64,000 bases of DNA, from NCBI GenBank assembly GCA_963682025.1, contig OY821520.1, positions 235,835,530 to 235,899,529 on the forward strand. The letters are read 5' to 3'. Both the position numbers and the translations under genes were made by a program. The notes below the pieces were generated by a model. That model was not told the DNA's origin, ran no database searches, and saw only the letters and a list, made by a program, of their open reading frames with translations. Source of the stretch: Cordilura impudica. Taxonomy: Eukaryota; Arthropoda; Insecta; Diptera; Scathophagidae. The stretch's first letter is position 1, and each line of letters begins with the position of its first letter. Of this stretch, positions 1 to 12,620 are shown piece by piece.

Positions 1-1784
1 GACTTTAACAATAGCGAATATCATTTAAAAATTTTACTGATAATTTTGCTTTTCTTTTTTTAACGATTCGACTATCGTTAAAAGAAGTTACTAAAAAGCT
101 ATTAATTTCTCCTGAATGCCAATATTTTTTTTTTTAATGTAAACATTTTTTAAATGTAAACATATTTGGTGTTTTTTTTTGGAATTTGATACAATTGATG
201 TCTTCTAAATTTAAAATTATTATTTCCGACGGTTTGATATGATTTTCTGAAATCCAATTAATATTTTATAATTTATAATTGGAAATTTTAATTCCAGTTT
301 TTAGAATTGATATTTTCTAAAATTTGAATGGAAAATTTAAAAAGTGCAATTTTGTATTTATGCGAATAATAATGCTTTAGTAATTATAAACAATTTTTAA
401 AAATTAGATGTAATCGCAATCAGATATTTTGTAGGTAAAGCAGAATAATAGTTCTATATAACTATGTAGAACTGTTTTGAAAGCAAAAAACTCATTGATG
501 AACTCGGTAACTCTATTTTGTAAAGACAACAAAAAGTTAATATGCCAAACTTATGTTCATATTTGTAAAAGAATAATGAAAAAACGTATGAAATAAAAGA
601 CCAGCCCGTGTATACTCTTAACATTGTTCTGTATGATATCTATTTGAAAATATTGACATTTATGTTAAAATAAAAATAACTATTGCAAAGCTAATTAGAA
701 CAAAAATTGTGGCGCCATCTACTGTAGCATAGTCACGCTGAGCAAAATGAAGTGACACTCTGTTAATGCAGAATTTTATGTAAATAAAATAATATACCGA
801 TTTATTTCTAACATGCAGTTATTATGGATATACATATATAGAATATATGTAAATTATTTGTATTATTTAATATGTGTATGTATGTATGTATGTATATGTA
901 AATATTAACACAAAAATACAACATCAAACGTTATTTTTGAGTTTTTCTCTTTAAATAAATTAATACATAAAATTTTTTTTTGCTAAATTTACATTGTTTT
1001 TTTTTATTAACAACTGGGTATTTTAGCATTATTTGCTTTAGATGTTGGTGAATTTTTACTCCCTTTATATTAACTCGTAGTGTCTGCCTGTCTGCCGTTA
1101 CCCATTCGATCTGAAATTTTGCAGGCAGGCTCGTGGTAATAACAGAAATGATCTAACAAATTTTTTTAGTGGTGCCAAAACAATGGAAACTTTAAAATTT
1201 TTCTACCAGAGTTAATAAAAAAAAAATGTACAAATGGTTAGTTTTTATTATATTATTACCACAACGACCACAAAAACAACAAGTCCAGCTATGACAACAA
1301 CACAACATTTAGAATAACAACAAGAACAATATAGAAACATCATATTTTTCACCGGTTTTAATGATTTTTGAAACAGAAATCTTTCCATGAATTTGGTGAA
1401 TCATTCTCACTAAAAATGATCACTGTAGCTGCACTATTGAGGGCGTGATCGTGACAAGAACAACTAGAAAATTATATTTTTTCAAGACTTTTTTTAGATC
1501 TTCATTCAAATCTCGGGCCCTAATCGACCGATTTGGACGATTTTAAATAGCAAACTTTTCAGGATGTTAATGAATTATTTTTTATGTCAACGAGCACCCT
1601 AGCTGCCCGATTGATGCCGTCATCGTGATTTCCACAGACGGACAGACGGACATCGCTATATCAACTCCGGTTGTTATAAGGATCACAAATATATATATTT
1701 TATGGGGTCCAAAATTTTTTTTCTAATTATTACAAACGGAATGACAAACATATATACCCTCTGCACACTGGAGTGGAGGGTATA
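1..1784 (-). mobile_element. DINE-1-like element, partial (continues off the left edge)
   Basis: Positions 1-1000 repeat almost exactly at 36290-37280. The right end, read on the minus strand, is a hairpin terminus TATACCCTCCACTCC..GGAGGGTATA followed by a segment with GATGTCCGTCTGTCCGTCTG. I recall this arrangement from Drosophila INE-1/DINE-1 elements, non-autonomous Helentrons. The other (hairpin plus CTTACTTG) end is outside the window. No coding capacity was seen. Confidence 0.6.
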
Positions 1785-3814
1785 AAAATTAATATTTTAT
1801 TGTTCTTGTAGGTTGAAGACCACAAATAAAGCACACCTCCAACTTTTGTTAACTTTAATGAAATCCAGTTCAGGCATTGATTGCGTTTTCCATAGATTCA
1901 GCCCGCAATTGACTTCTAGCAATCTTTTAGCTATTTCGTTGTTGTTATTGTACAACACAAATTTCCTCCACAAGTGCTCGCATCATAGCTATGCTATTGA
2001 TTTTTTATTTAATTTTTCTTTAAAATAAATTTATTTTCGTCTGCACACACAAAAAAAAAAATAGAAAATTTATTGTCAATAAGCGAAACAACTGGCTTCG
2101 AAATTCGATGATGCCACTTATTCATTTTTTTATTCACGCGGAATTTATAATTGGAGAATTTTTTTCTCGAGAAAAGTATTTTCTGTGAGAATGAAATTCC
2201 TTGAGAATATTCGTAATTGGGCTGATTAAACCTTAATAAAAAAACTCGGTTATAAAATAGGGTCACTAGTTCTGCAGATTTTTTTTTATCAATTTTGGTA
2301 GTTTTATGGTGAAATCATTCAAGGAAAGTTTAAGTTTCCGTGTTAAATCTTTCTTTATAATTTTTGTTAATTTAAAAGAACTAAATCCAGTAAGTCATGG
2401 TTTGGGTATTCCAAAATTGGCTGACAATATTTCGGGCTATTACCAAATAGCCGTAAGTAGCAGTTAAATTACTAAAAATAGTCCAAATTTTTTTAGTGAT
2501 GCCAAAATAATGGAAACTTTTAAATTTTTCTACCAGAGTTAATAAAAAAAAATGTACAAAGGGTTAGTTTTTATTATATTATTACCACAACGACCACAAA
2601 AACAACAAGTCCAGCTATGACAACAACACAACATTTAGAATAACAACAAGAACAATATAGAAACATCATATTTTTCACCGATTTGAATGATTTTTGAAAC
2701 AGAAATCTTTCCATGAATTTGGTGAATCATTCTCACTAAAAATGATCACTGTAGCTGCACTATTGAGGGCGTGATCGTGACAAGAACAACTAGAAAATTA
2801 TATTTTTTCAAGACTTTTTTTAGTTCTTCATTCAAATCTCGGGCCCTAATCGACCGATTTGGACGATTTTAAATAGCAAACTTTTCAGGATGTTAATGAA
2901 TTATTTTTTATGTCAACGAGCACCCTAGCTGCCCGATTGATGCCGTCATCGTGATTTCCACAGACGGACAGACGGACATCGCTATATCAACTCCGGTTGT
3001 TATAAGGATCACAAATATATATATTTTATGGGGTCCAAAATTTTTTTTCTAATTATTACAAACGGAATGACAAACATATATACCCTCTGCACACTGGAGT
3101 GGAGGGTATAAAAATTAATATTTTATTGTTCTTGTAGGTTGAAGACCACAAATAAAGCACACCTCCAACTTTTGTTAACTTTAATGAAATCCAGTTCAGG
3201 CATTGATTGCGTTTTCCATAGATTCAGCCCGCAATTGACTTCTAGCAATCTTTTAGCTATTTCGTTGTTGTTATTGTACAACACAAATTTCCTCCACAAG
3301 TGCTCGCATCATAGCTATGCTATTGATTTTTTATTTAATTTTTCTTTAAAATAAATTTATTTTCGTCTGCACACACAAAAAAAAAATAGAAAATTTATTG
3401 TCAATAAGCGAAACAACTGGCTTCGAAATTCGATGATGCCACTTATTCATTTTTTTATTCACGCGGAATTTATAATTGGAGAATTTTTTTCTCGAGAAAA
3501 GTATTTTCTGTGAGAATGAAATTCCTTGAGAATATTCGTAATTGGGCTGATTAAACCTTAATAAAAAAACTCGGTTATAAAATAGGGTCACTAGTTCTGC
3601 AGATTTTTTTTTTATCAATTTTGGTAGTTTTATGGTGAAATCATTCAAGGAAAGTTTAAGTTTCCGTGTTAAATCTTTCTTTATAATTTTTGTTAATTTA
3701 AAAGAACTAAATCCAGTAAGTCATGGTTTGGGTATTCCAAAATTGGCTGACAATATTTCGGGCTATTACCAAATAGCCGTAAGTAGCAGTTAAATTACTA
3801 AAAATAGTCCAAAA
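1163..3814. repeat. Near-perfect tandem duplication, unit 1326 bp
   Basis: Two head-to-tail copies (about 1163-2488 and 2489-3814) differ at only a few positions. Each unit contains the end of a DINE-like element plus about 700 bp of flanking DNA. A 71-codon reading frame occurs identically at 1813-2028 and 3139-3354, which fixes the period at 1326. That frame lacks an ATG and any recognisable domain, so it is not called as a gene. High identity implies a recent duplication or an assembly artefact. Confidence 0.9.
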
Positions 3815-4129
3815 ATTAAAAAAAAATAATTACAATTTTGATGAGCGATCAATTTGAGCATGATTTCATATTCCTTAGTGATCACAGAATTCGAAAAGTA
3901 AGGGGGGTTTCCACTTGGTTTCCGCGTTATTTAGATTTTTTAAATGTATAATTTTTCGTTTACTCCCTTTAATTTGTATTTCTATAACAAGTATAAAAGT
4001 ATACAGGGTGCGCCTTCCTTTATGTTGGTATGTGAATATTGAAAACAACAACGGATTTCCATATGTGTGATATTTTTATTTAACTTGACCCTTTTCAATT
4101 CATATCGACTAGTTTTTGAATAGAACATC

Positions 4130-4640
4130 AATCAAATGGCCGGCTCTATGGGCATTTTCCATAACATTTTCGAGCTTCTCGGGCGGTATAGTGATGATTG
4201 CGGCAGGAATGTTTATCTTGAGCTCGTCAATGGTCTGAGACTTGTTGGCGTGCACTTTGCTATTCAAATAACCCTAAAAAAAGAAGTCGGGAAGGGTCAG
4301 ATCTGGAGATTGGGCAGAAACTGTGTGCAAGCTGCACCTTCTTGTTGCAACCAGTAACCGTCCAGACCTTTTTCATGCATTTTCGGGCAGACGTAATGAG
4401 CCAACATCCACCGATATAGTTTCCCATCGACAGTTTCGCCTTCTCTCAAGAAAAATGGCCCAAACAATCACTTTTTGATCATGCAATGGTATTTCTTGGA
4501 TCTCGTGTGAATTTTCCGTACCCAAAATGAGGTAAGTGTCATCAAATTTGCTTCCAGAAGTCAGATTCAGTGTCAAACAGTATTGCAGTACAGTATTGCA
4601 AGCGACGCGGCCCACAGTAGACCATTTGACGAGAAGGCGG
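4130..4640 (-). pseudogene. Mariner-like transposase, C-terminal fragment
   Basis: Minus-strand reading with frameshifts gives the end of a mariner-like transposase. It ends MENAHRAGHLIDVLF just before a stop near 4117, and internal pieces around 4190-4290 resemble the helical tail that follows the DDE core. It lies next to the left inverted repeat at 4004, as expected for the 3' end of such a gene. The overlapping open frames on both strands here are shadows of this decayed gene. Confidence 0.55.
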
Positions 4641-5299
4641 TCAAAAATCTATAACTTTTGATTGGATTGGAATTTTGATATGCGGTTTTTTTTTTTTTTT
4701 TGTTTGGTAGGTGAGACTTTAGCCTTTAAGTTTTGCTATAAAACGTAATTCTCGACCGAAAATAAAAAAAGTTACGGAGGGTTTAAAATACATTTTCATT
4801 TGTAGTTGAATTTTAGTACAAAAGTGAAGTGTTAAGGTAAAAAAAGGTTTTTTTTTAATATGTCTTATTTTTTCAGTTAATTTTACAACTAATACTTTTT
4901 AACAATTTTTTAAGTTAATTTTTTCAGAAAATGCCAAACTTTGGCCCCGTAAACTTTTTAGTACTAATGTGCACAAGGGCCAAAGGTTGTTATTTTTTTT
5001 TTTTTTTTTTTGAAAGATCCCGCGTTAAAACATAATTTATGAAGCAGCGAACGTAAAAGTTACCTTATGTTGGTTCAAGATAGAGAAGTTTCAATGAAAA
5101 ACTGTTATTTTTTTGCTTTAGTTAAATTTTTTTTTATTGTCTTTTTAAATATTTCTATAGCAATTTTGATGGTAAATTTATGAAATATAACAATTTTTAT
5201 TGTAAATTTACAAAATATATAAATTTTTAAATCAAGAAAATTTTTTAACTATATAAAAAAAAAAAGTGTAACTTATTGTTAGTGTAATGAAAAAGTACT

Positions 5300-5660
5300 T
5301 TAAATCAACCAATTTTAGTAAAAATTTCTTCTAAATAGCCTTGATTTTCATCTTCTAGAAGTTGTTTAGCTTCTTCGTCTAATTCAATAGAGGTAGTTTT
5401 CCATTTTTGACGATGTTGGACATATATGGATCTGAAGTGCACAACAAAATAGTGATAAGGTCTTCATTAGTACAACATCTGGACATTTTCCTTGTGTTGT
5501 GCACGCGGAAGAATCTTTGTTGCTTTTTTCTTGCGCTTCTTCAGATAGATCTCCTATTGGTAGCATATTGTTTTGAATTATTTGTTCCCCATGGTACAAA
5601 ATTTTATGAACTGTGGATGGCATATATCTCCAATTATGTAAAATAAAAATTTTTATCTTT
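5300..5660 (-). pseudogene. Fragment of a repetitive arthropod protein, probably transposon-derived
   Basis: Minus-strand translation gives WRYMPSTVHKILYHG, then LPIGDLSEEAQE, and after a +1 shift RKMSRCCTNEDL and TSDPYMSN. I recognise this motif order (MP.SVHK.L.HG, PIG.LSEEAQEARNKD, TNED, SSDP) from repetitive uncharacterised arthropod proteins that look transposon-borne. The function is not known to me. It sits inside the invaded mariner-like element. At least one frameshift separates the blocks. Confidence 0.4.
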
Positions 5661-6170
5661 TATTACCACTTTTAGAAGCATAAAAAACCCACACCCTAAC
5701 CCCTTTTAAAAGGTGAAGCATACCTGCTCATATCTTAAAGGGCTATGTCGCAATAGTTTTTTTTTTACCATTTACAAATTTTTATCTTTTATTACCACTT
5801 TTAGAAGCATAAAAACCCCACACCCTAACCCTTTTTAAAAGGTGAAGCATACCTGCTCATATCGTAAAGGGCTATGTCGCAATAGTTTTTTTTTTTTACC
5901 ATTTACAAATTTTTATCTTTTATTACCACTTATAGAAGCATAAAAAACCCACACCCTAACCCCTTTTAAGATGTGAAGCATACCTGCTCATATCTTAAAG
6001 GGCTATGTCGCAATAGTTTTTTTTTTACCATTTACAAATTTTTATCTTTTATTACCACTTTTAGAAGCATAAAAACCCCACACCCTAACCCCTTTTAAGA
6101 TCTGAAGCATACCTGCTCATATCTTAAAGGGTTATGTCGCAATAGTTTTTTTTTTTAACCATTTACCTGT
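5648..6170. repeat. Four tandem copies of an approximately 130 bp repeat
   Basis: Copies begin near 5654, 5783, 5914 and 6043 (periods 129, 131, 129). Each contains TATCTTTTATTACCAC, CCCACACCCTAACCC, AGCATACCTGCTCATATC, GGGCTATGTCGCAATAG and a T-run. Copies differ by a few bases and by T-run length. No coding potential. Confidence 0.9.
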
Positions 6171-6279
6171 TATTTAAATTGTTTCCTATTTTGTCAGGTA
6201 TTTAAACTATATAACTCTAATTCAGACTCTTAATGTTTTTGAAAGATACCTATGTAAATGTACCTGTAACAATTAAGCG

Positions 6280-6545
6280 CATTATATCTCAACCCTTTTT
6301 ATAAGTATATAACAACTCCTGACAACTCTACCGACACGAAACAAAATACACCGTGGTGCACCGGTACGACCAACTTTTGTATTCATAACACTCAGACGGA
6401 CGGACGGACATCGTTTAATCGACTCAGAAAGTGTTTTTGAGTCGATCGGTATAATAAAAGATGGATAAAGGTCCAATATTTTTGGCAGTTACAAACATCA
6501 CCTCAAACTTAATATATCCTAACCACATAGTGGACAACTTTTGTA
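6280..6545 (-). mobile_element. Degenerate DINE-like fragment
   Basis: It contains (GGAC)n, a GACTCAGA..TTGAGTCGATCGG palindrome, a GGTATAATAAAAGATGG..GGTC segment and a trailing CCACATAGTGG. The better preserved copies at 27089-27648 and 59393-60187 show the same order. It ends without the final hairpin arm. Confidence 0.5.
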
Positions 6546-7039
6546 TTCATAAATTTTGCAGAAAATATCTAACCTTGGGTCAGAAAAATTGTTCTGGTGC
6601 ACACGGGCGGAAACTGGCGGGTGTATAATGGGGTATAGGATAATAGGGGAAGGTTCGTACTATAGAAGAGTGCAAAATTTTTTCTGACTGCTTTTGACTG
6701 GCAGGAGTTATGCTTTATTAAGTAGAAGATTTTCGGAAAATTTTTTTTTTTAATTTCGGAATGGCTCAGTGATTTTGCATTTTTAACATTAATAGTATGG
6801 AAGCCACAAAATTATACAAAATTTATTTCACTTCAAAATCTTTTAAATCAAAAAAGTTACAGTCATTCAAAAATAAAAATTTACAAAAAATTTTTAATTT
6901 TAGCAAAATACTGAGAAAGCCCATTTTCAAGACCCTGTTCGCTGTGACGTAGTTGAGATAGGGTCGCCATTTTTTGGCTCCCGCGGTTTACTAGTATTTA
7001 CTTTCAAATGAATAACATAACTTTAAAATTGGTAACAAA

Positions 7040-7440
7040 AAAAAAATGATTTTTGGCCGCCTTCTCCAAATATGGTCCACTGTGCGGCCGGTATGCCAAC
7101 AAAATTCTTTGAGTCAATTACGCATTATACGGAAACAAATGCAAATCATCCTTCAAAATGCGCCGCAAATTGGCTCCACTGATACCAAAATGCTGAGCGC
7201 GGTGACGATACGACTGATGTGGGTTCTCTGCAACACTCTCTCTTACCGCTTCAACGAGTTCATTGGAACATCTTGGGTGTTGATAAACGGCATGTGGACG
7301 ATGTTCCACTGTCCCGTGTTCAACAAAATTCGATACTAAACGACGAATTTGGTTGACCACGATATTTTCGACGATATGCATGTTGAGTTAACGCAGCTGA
7401 GCGACTATTTTCACTGTATCGGTAAAACGTTGAAGCAGGG
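7040..7440 (-). pseudogene. Mariner-like transposase, N-terminal fragment
   Basis: The minus frame beginning at 7381 has a helix-turn-helix region. NELVEAVRESV..NPHQSYRHRA and GISGANLRRILK are characteristic of the paired-type DNA-binding half of a widespread insect mariner-like transposase. The frame breaks after LHLFPY, where this copy has been invaded. The C-terminal half lies about 2.4 kb away at 4130-4640. No catalytic Asp is present in this piece. It is a clearly broken relic inside the 4004-7552 element. Confidence 0.65.
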
Positions 7441-7554
7441 TAAAAATAGTACTGAATAAACGTTTGAAAAACATGTGTTCTTAAGTTAATTGGTTGGCAA
7501 ATGTTAAAGTTATTAAATGTTCCCTTACCGATATAAAAGATGGAGCACCCTGTA

Positions 7555-8700
7555 ATTTGTAAAAATTGAATAAATTTGATAAGCTTAACAAAATCCCAAT
7601 TTTAGTGCAAATCCAAAGTGAAAAGTGATGTACGTTGAAACGATTCTCTTTCAAAAAAAAGCCTTTTTAAGCAAATATCTTTCAAAGTGTTACATTTGAG
7701 GTTTTCATCAACAATAATTCTGAACAAATGATTTCTCTTGAAATATTATTGTTCTTAAAATTTGCTTAGACGGCGCAATTTGAGAAATTAAATCTTTTTG
7801 TAAACATTAAAAAAACGTATAAAAATAATATGATCCCTTCGATTCTCTAACCGTTTGTGGTTATTGACAAATATAAATTTTAGTATTGTAGCACATATTA
7901 CATTACCATCTGTTTCTTTTGCTCATATTCGGCCGAGTTTAGGTAATCTTTTTAGGAAAGTTGTGGACATTATGAAAATAACAAAAATCATTAACGTAAA
8001 ATTTTTTAAAACATCTGTCATTTTACCGATGTTTTGTATTTCAGTTTATACAAATTTAACCTACTGTTTGGCATTATGTCTCTTTAAAAATGGAAAGATC
8101 TTAAAAAGGTGTTAGAATTTTCATTACTTCACTACAAGGTAAATATATTTTTAAAATCCAACCTTAACGGTCAATGATATTAAAGCAAAGAACATACATA
8201 AAAGAATGTTTAAAAATGGACAAAACAAAAACAAAAGCAATACAAAGTACAATAAAACTGATAATATCCGAAAGTTTTATATTTGAAAAAAGAATTTTAT
8301 ACAATAATTTCTTAGAAGTAGTGTGCCAAAATAATGAGTGTTGCAGAATCTGAACGCGTATAAAAAAAATATATACTTATTATTGTGTTACCGGAAACGT
8401 TACGTTTTTCTAGAAATTTTATATGGATAACAAACCAGTTTTTAAAGAAAATGTCTAAATACAAATTTTCTATATGAAATTACCATTTAATACGATAATA
8501 AAAGCAAATGTATATAGTAAATAATAAACAGTATATGTAAATAATCGTAAACGCACGTCGCGAGATGTTCTATTAAAAATAGAATTTGTCTCGTTTTTAT
8601 ATGACACTTAAAAAAATAAATGAATACAAACAAAATAAAAAATCAAACGAATTTAAAAGAAAAAAAAAAAAATAAAAAATATAAATTGAATAAACACTCA
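7555..8700. other. AT-rich intronic DNA, no gene seen
   Basis: No coding homology, RNA gene or clear repeat was recognised. The open frame at 7855-8115 begins at TTG and has no domain. An A-rich tract lies around 8640-8690. Confidence 0.4.
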
Positions 8701-8725
8701 TCACAGTTTTATTTCCATAACCTCC

Positions 8726-8900
8726 ACTGTGTGTGACAGAGGGTATAAATCAGTTTGGCATTCCGTTAGTAATTCATCGAAAAATTAATTTGCGACACCA
8801 TAAAACATATTGTATACATTTTTCATCCTTATAACAACTCGAGTCGATAAAGCGATATCGGCTAGCTGGGTAAAATTTGGATATTATTGTTTGTAACTAA
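8726..8900 (+). mobile_element. DINE-like 5' end fragment
   Basis: A degraded hairpin TAACCTCC..GAGGGTATA is followed by GGCATTCCGTTAGTAATTC and a CTTATAACAACTCGAGTCGA segment, matching the 5' part of the copies at 16433 and 21838. Sequence identity stops near 8900. Confidence 0.5.
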
Positions 8901-9479
8901 TTCGAACATGTCGTTATTTGAAATGACAGCCATCGGACAACACTACATCAATATACGGCCTAGACATAAAAAGTTAATTTTCCTAAAAAAGTAGCTTTAA
9001 TCCAATAAAGATTGTATAATTCGGTCAATATTATAAGAATCGATAAATTTAATTATACATTTAATCAGAAATTACTTTTTCAGATGTACATTTGTAGCGA
9101 AAACAATTTCATTCTGGCTCCTTACTATTCAAATGAAGAATATATATCTGATACCCTGAAAAATGGGTTTGTTAAACCTGTTTGTTCTACACAGTCAGCA
9201 GTTTTATATTAGCAACTAATTGCAATCAATTAAAAAATGATTTAAGATATGATGTCAGCATAGCTAACAGAGTACATACCTTACAAAACTCAAAAACCAA
9301 AATAATTTGGCGGCTATAAGTATTAATTAATATACCTCTTGTTTTTTTTATCCTTAAGAACTTTTTTAATTTAAAAAAATATTAAAGTAATGTTTTTAAA
9401 GAGAATTTTTCCATTACAAAATATCAATTACTTATTCTTCATTTGAAGTAAGGAAACTAATAATTTATTTTTCAAATAC

Positions 9480-11640
9480 CTTCTCTTAAAATTGTTCCCT
9501 TCTTAAAAAAGTACTTTTTGCTAAAAAAGTATATTTTCCTAAAGAAGTACCTTTTCTTAAAGTAAATTTTTACACAAGTAACTTTTCTTAAGAAAAAAAT
9601 TTTCTTAAGAAAAGCCTTTTTCTAAAAAAAATCCTAAAAATCACCCTTTATTAAAAAGTAAAAGAAAATACCTTTTCTTAAAAAAATTATTTTCTTAAAA
9701 TTAAGTTCTTAAAATTAAGTTTTTCTTAAAAATGTAAATTTTCTTAAAAAAGTACATTTTCTTTAAAAAGTACCTTTTCGAAACAAGTAAAATTTCTTAA
9801 AAAAGTAAATTTTCTTAAAAAAAAAAGTATTTTTTCTTAAAAAGAACGTTTTCATAAAAAGTACTTTTTTAAGTATTTTTTTTTAGAAAAATTCCTCTTC
9901 TTAAGAAAGCATTTTTTTAATAAAGGTACGTTCTTTTAAAAAAGTACCTTTCTTGCAAAAGTAACTTTTCTTAACAAAGTGCTTTTTCTTAAAAAAGCAG
10001 TTTTTCTTAAAAAATTCCTGTTCTTAAAAAACTACCGTTTCTTAAAAAAGTGCTTTTTCTCAAAAAGGTAAATTTTTATTAAAAAGATACATTTTTAATA
10101 AAAAAGTATTTTTCTTAAAAAGATACATTTTTATCGAAAAAGTATTTTTCTTAAAAAGTATATTTTCTTGAGTACATTTTCTTAAAACAGTACCCTTTCT
10201 TAAGAACCACATTTTTTAAAAAAGTACCTATTTTAAAAAAGTGTTTTTTTATATAACTTTTTCAAATAAGTACCTTTTATTAAAGAAGTGTACGCTTTCT
10301 TAAAATAGCACCTTTTTAAAAAAAGGTACCTTTGTTTCAAAAAGGTAATTTTCTTAAAAATTTAACTCTTCTTAAAAAAGTACCTTTTCTTAAAAAGTAC
10401 ATTTTCTTTAAAAAGTACCTTTTCGAAACAAGTAAAATTTCTTAAAAAAGTACCTTTTCTTAAAAAAAGTATTTTTTCTTAAAAATTACGTTTAAAAAAA
10501 AAGTACTTTTTAAGTACTTTTTTTTAGAAAACTTCCTCTTCTTAATAGAGCTTTTTTTTAATAAAGGTACGTTCTTTTAAAAAAGTACCTTTCTTGCAAA
10601 AGTAACTTTTCTTAACAAAGTACTTTTTCTTAAAAAAACAGTTTTTCTTAAAAAATTCCTGTTCTTAAAAAACTACCGTTTCTTAAAAAAGTGCTTTTTC
10701 TCAAAAAGGTAAATTTTTATTAAAAAGATACATTTGTAATAAAAAAGTATTTTTCTTAAAAAGATACATTTTTATCGAAAAAGTATTTTTCTTAAAAAGT
10801 ATATTTTCTTGAGTACATTTTCTTAAAACAGTACCCTTTCTTAAGAACCACATTTTTTAAAAAAGTACCTATTTTAAAAAAGTGTTTTTTTATATAACTT
10901 TTTCAAATAAGTACCTTTTATTAAAGAAGTGTACGCTTTCTTAAAATAGCACCTTTTTAAAAAAAGGTACCTTTGTTTCAAAAAGGTAATTTTCTTAAAA
11001 ATTTAACTTTTCTTAAAAAAGTACCTTTTCTTAAAATAGTATCTTATCTTACAAAAGCACATTTTCTTAAAAAGTACCGATACTAAATAAGTACATTTTC
11101 TTAAAAATTACATTTTCCTCAAAAAAACCTTTCCCTAAAACAATACCATTTTCTAAAAAAAGTACCTAATCATATAAAAGTACCTTATCTTATAAAATTA
11201 TTATTACTTAAAAAAGTACTTTATATAAAAAAGTACCTTTTCTTACAAAAGTATGTTTTTAAAACAAGTAAATCTTTTTCAAAAAGTAATTAATATTTAA
11301 AAAGTAAATTTTCTTTTAAAAATAACTTTCTTAAAAATATACCATTTTTAAAATATTACAATTTCTAAGAAAAAACTTTATATTAAATACAGTACTATTT
11401 CTTCATAAGGTATATTTTGTTAAAAAAGTAATTTTTCTTTAAAAAAAGTACCTTTTCTTAAAAAGGTAAATTTTTCTGAAAAAGTATCTTTCTTAAGAAA
11501 TAACTTTTCCTTACATAAGCTATTCATCTTAAAAAAAGTATATTTTCTTAAATAAGTACCTTTTTAAAAAATACATTTAATTATAAAATTACCATTTTAT
11601 AAAAAACAACAATTTCTTTAAAAATCCTTTTCTTAAAAAT
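9480..11640. repeat. Minisatellite of CTTAAAAAAGTACCTTTT-type units with a 641 bp higher-order duplication
   Basis: About 2.2 kb consists of variable 17-20 bp units combining TTTTCTTAAAAA with AGTACC/AGTACA. Inside it, about 640 bp is duplicated in tandem (about 9752-10392 and 10398-11033) with matching order of unit variants, for example TAAAGGTACG at 9921 and 10562. Related arrays recur at 25600-27085, 27650-27845, 52436-52590, 60660-60790 and 62215-62870. No gene. Confidence 0.85.
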
Positions 11641-12620
11641 GCTTAGCCAGGTAAACGTAAACATTCAATAAATCGAATGAAAAATTTTAAAAATTTCAAA
11701 TTAAATCCAATATTTATATGTGAAATTCTCCGAGAAAAGGGACCAAGTGTGTGAAAATTAAGTTTTGAGAAAAAAACGCATTTAAAGTCTCTACACCCTT
11801 TAGGTACCAGAATCTACCGTTTTTTTGACACAAACGGTATATTAAATTTTGTAAAAAGAAAATCGAATTTTTTTTAATCAGTAATTTTTCTCCACTTTTT
11901 TGTTTTTTCATAAAAAACATTGAGATTACCAGAAATTTCGATTCAAATTTCCACCATAATCAGCTTCCTTATCATAATCAGTTAAATAAAAATGTACTCA
12001 TCCTCCTTTTGTGTTTAGGGAGGGGCTTGTAAGCAAAAACATTAAGAAACCATGGTTTCGTAAAAATATATTATAAAAAAACACTTATATCGAAATTCGT
12101 TGTATTTTTCTTTTATGGAAAATTTCCAAGTATTTGATTTTTTTATGGTGCAAGTTTAATGCCATTTGAAAAACAAACAAACAAACAAAACAGACTACTT
12201 GAATCAACAATGCGGACTATTAACACAATAATGCCTTACAAAACAAATAAACAAAAAATTATCAAACTGAATGTAAAAAATAAGACAATAAGAAAACGCA
12301 ATTAATTTAAAAAAAAAGACAAGATATGGCTTACAAATATTACGAAATAAAAAAGGTCTTATTTGGATCTCTTGTCACCTTAACATGTTTAAAGGCAAAG
12401 AAGATTTCCGTTTGAATAACAAGGAGTCTTACGGCACACTGTGGCTGAAATTTTGATTTCATTGGCACAAAGTCGAATTTTTTTTTGTCACTGATTTTAA
12501 CGCCTTTTTGTAGCTAATATATCCAGATTAAGGTAGCCAAAAAATTAGGTTAAACTATTGCTAATTGTGGGCGTGGCATGCTGTCAAACTGAACTGTTTT
12601 TTTAATTTCAGAACAAGGTG
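11640..12620. other. Non-repetitive intronic stretch, no gene seen
   Basis: A minus frame at 11714-11920 has no recognisable domain. The rest is A/T-rich with nothing identifiable. Confidence 0.35.

Larger units (their letters stand above)
4004..7552 (-). mobile_element. Mariner/Tc-like transposon with TA duplication, interrupted internally
   Basis: The ends are inverted repeats: CAGGGTGCGCC at 4004 and its near complement GGAGCACCCTG ending at 7552. Both are flanked by TA (4002-4003, 7553-7554), the Tc1/mariner target duplication. Minus-strand transposase remnants sit at both ends: the N-terminal part near 7040-7440 and the C-terminal part near 4130-4640. About 2.4 kb between them is unrelated sequence, including another transposon remnant, a 130 bp tandem repeat and a DINE-like fragment. 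The intact ancestor was probably about 1.1-1.3 kb (inference from the family). Confidence 0.75.

Noticed and set aside
1813..2028. Identical 71-codon frames at 1813 and 3139 as a duplicated small gene
   Set aside because: Identity is explained by the 1326 bp tandem duplication. There is no ATG start and no recognisable domain.
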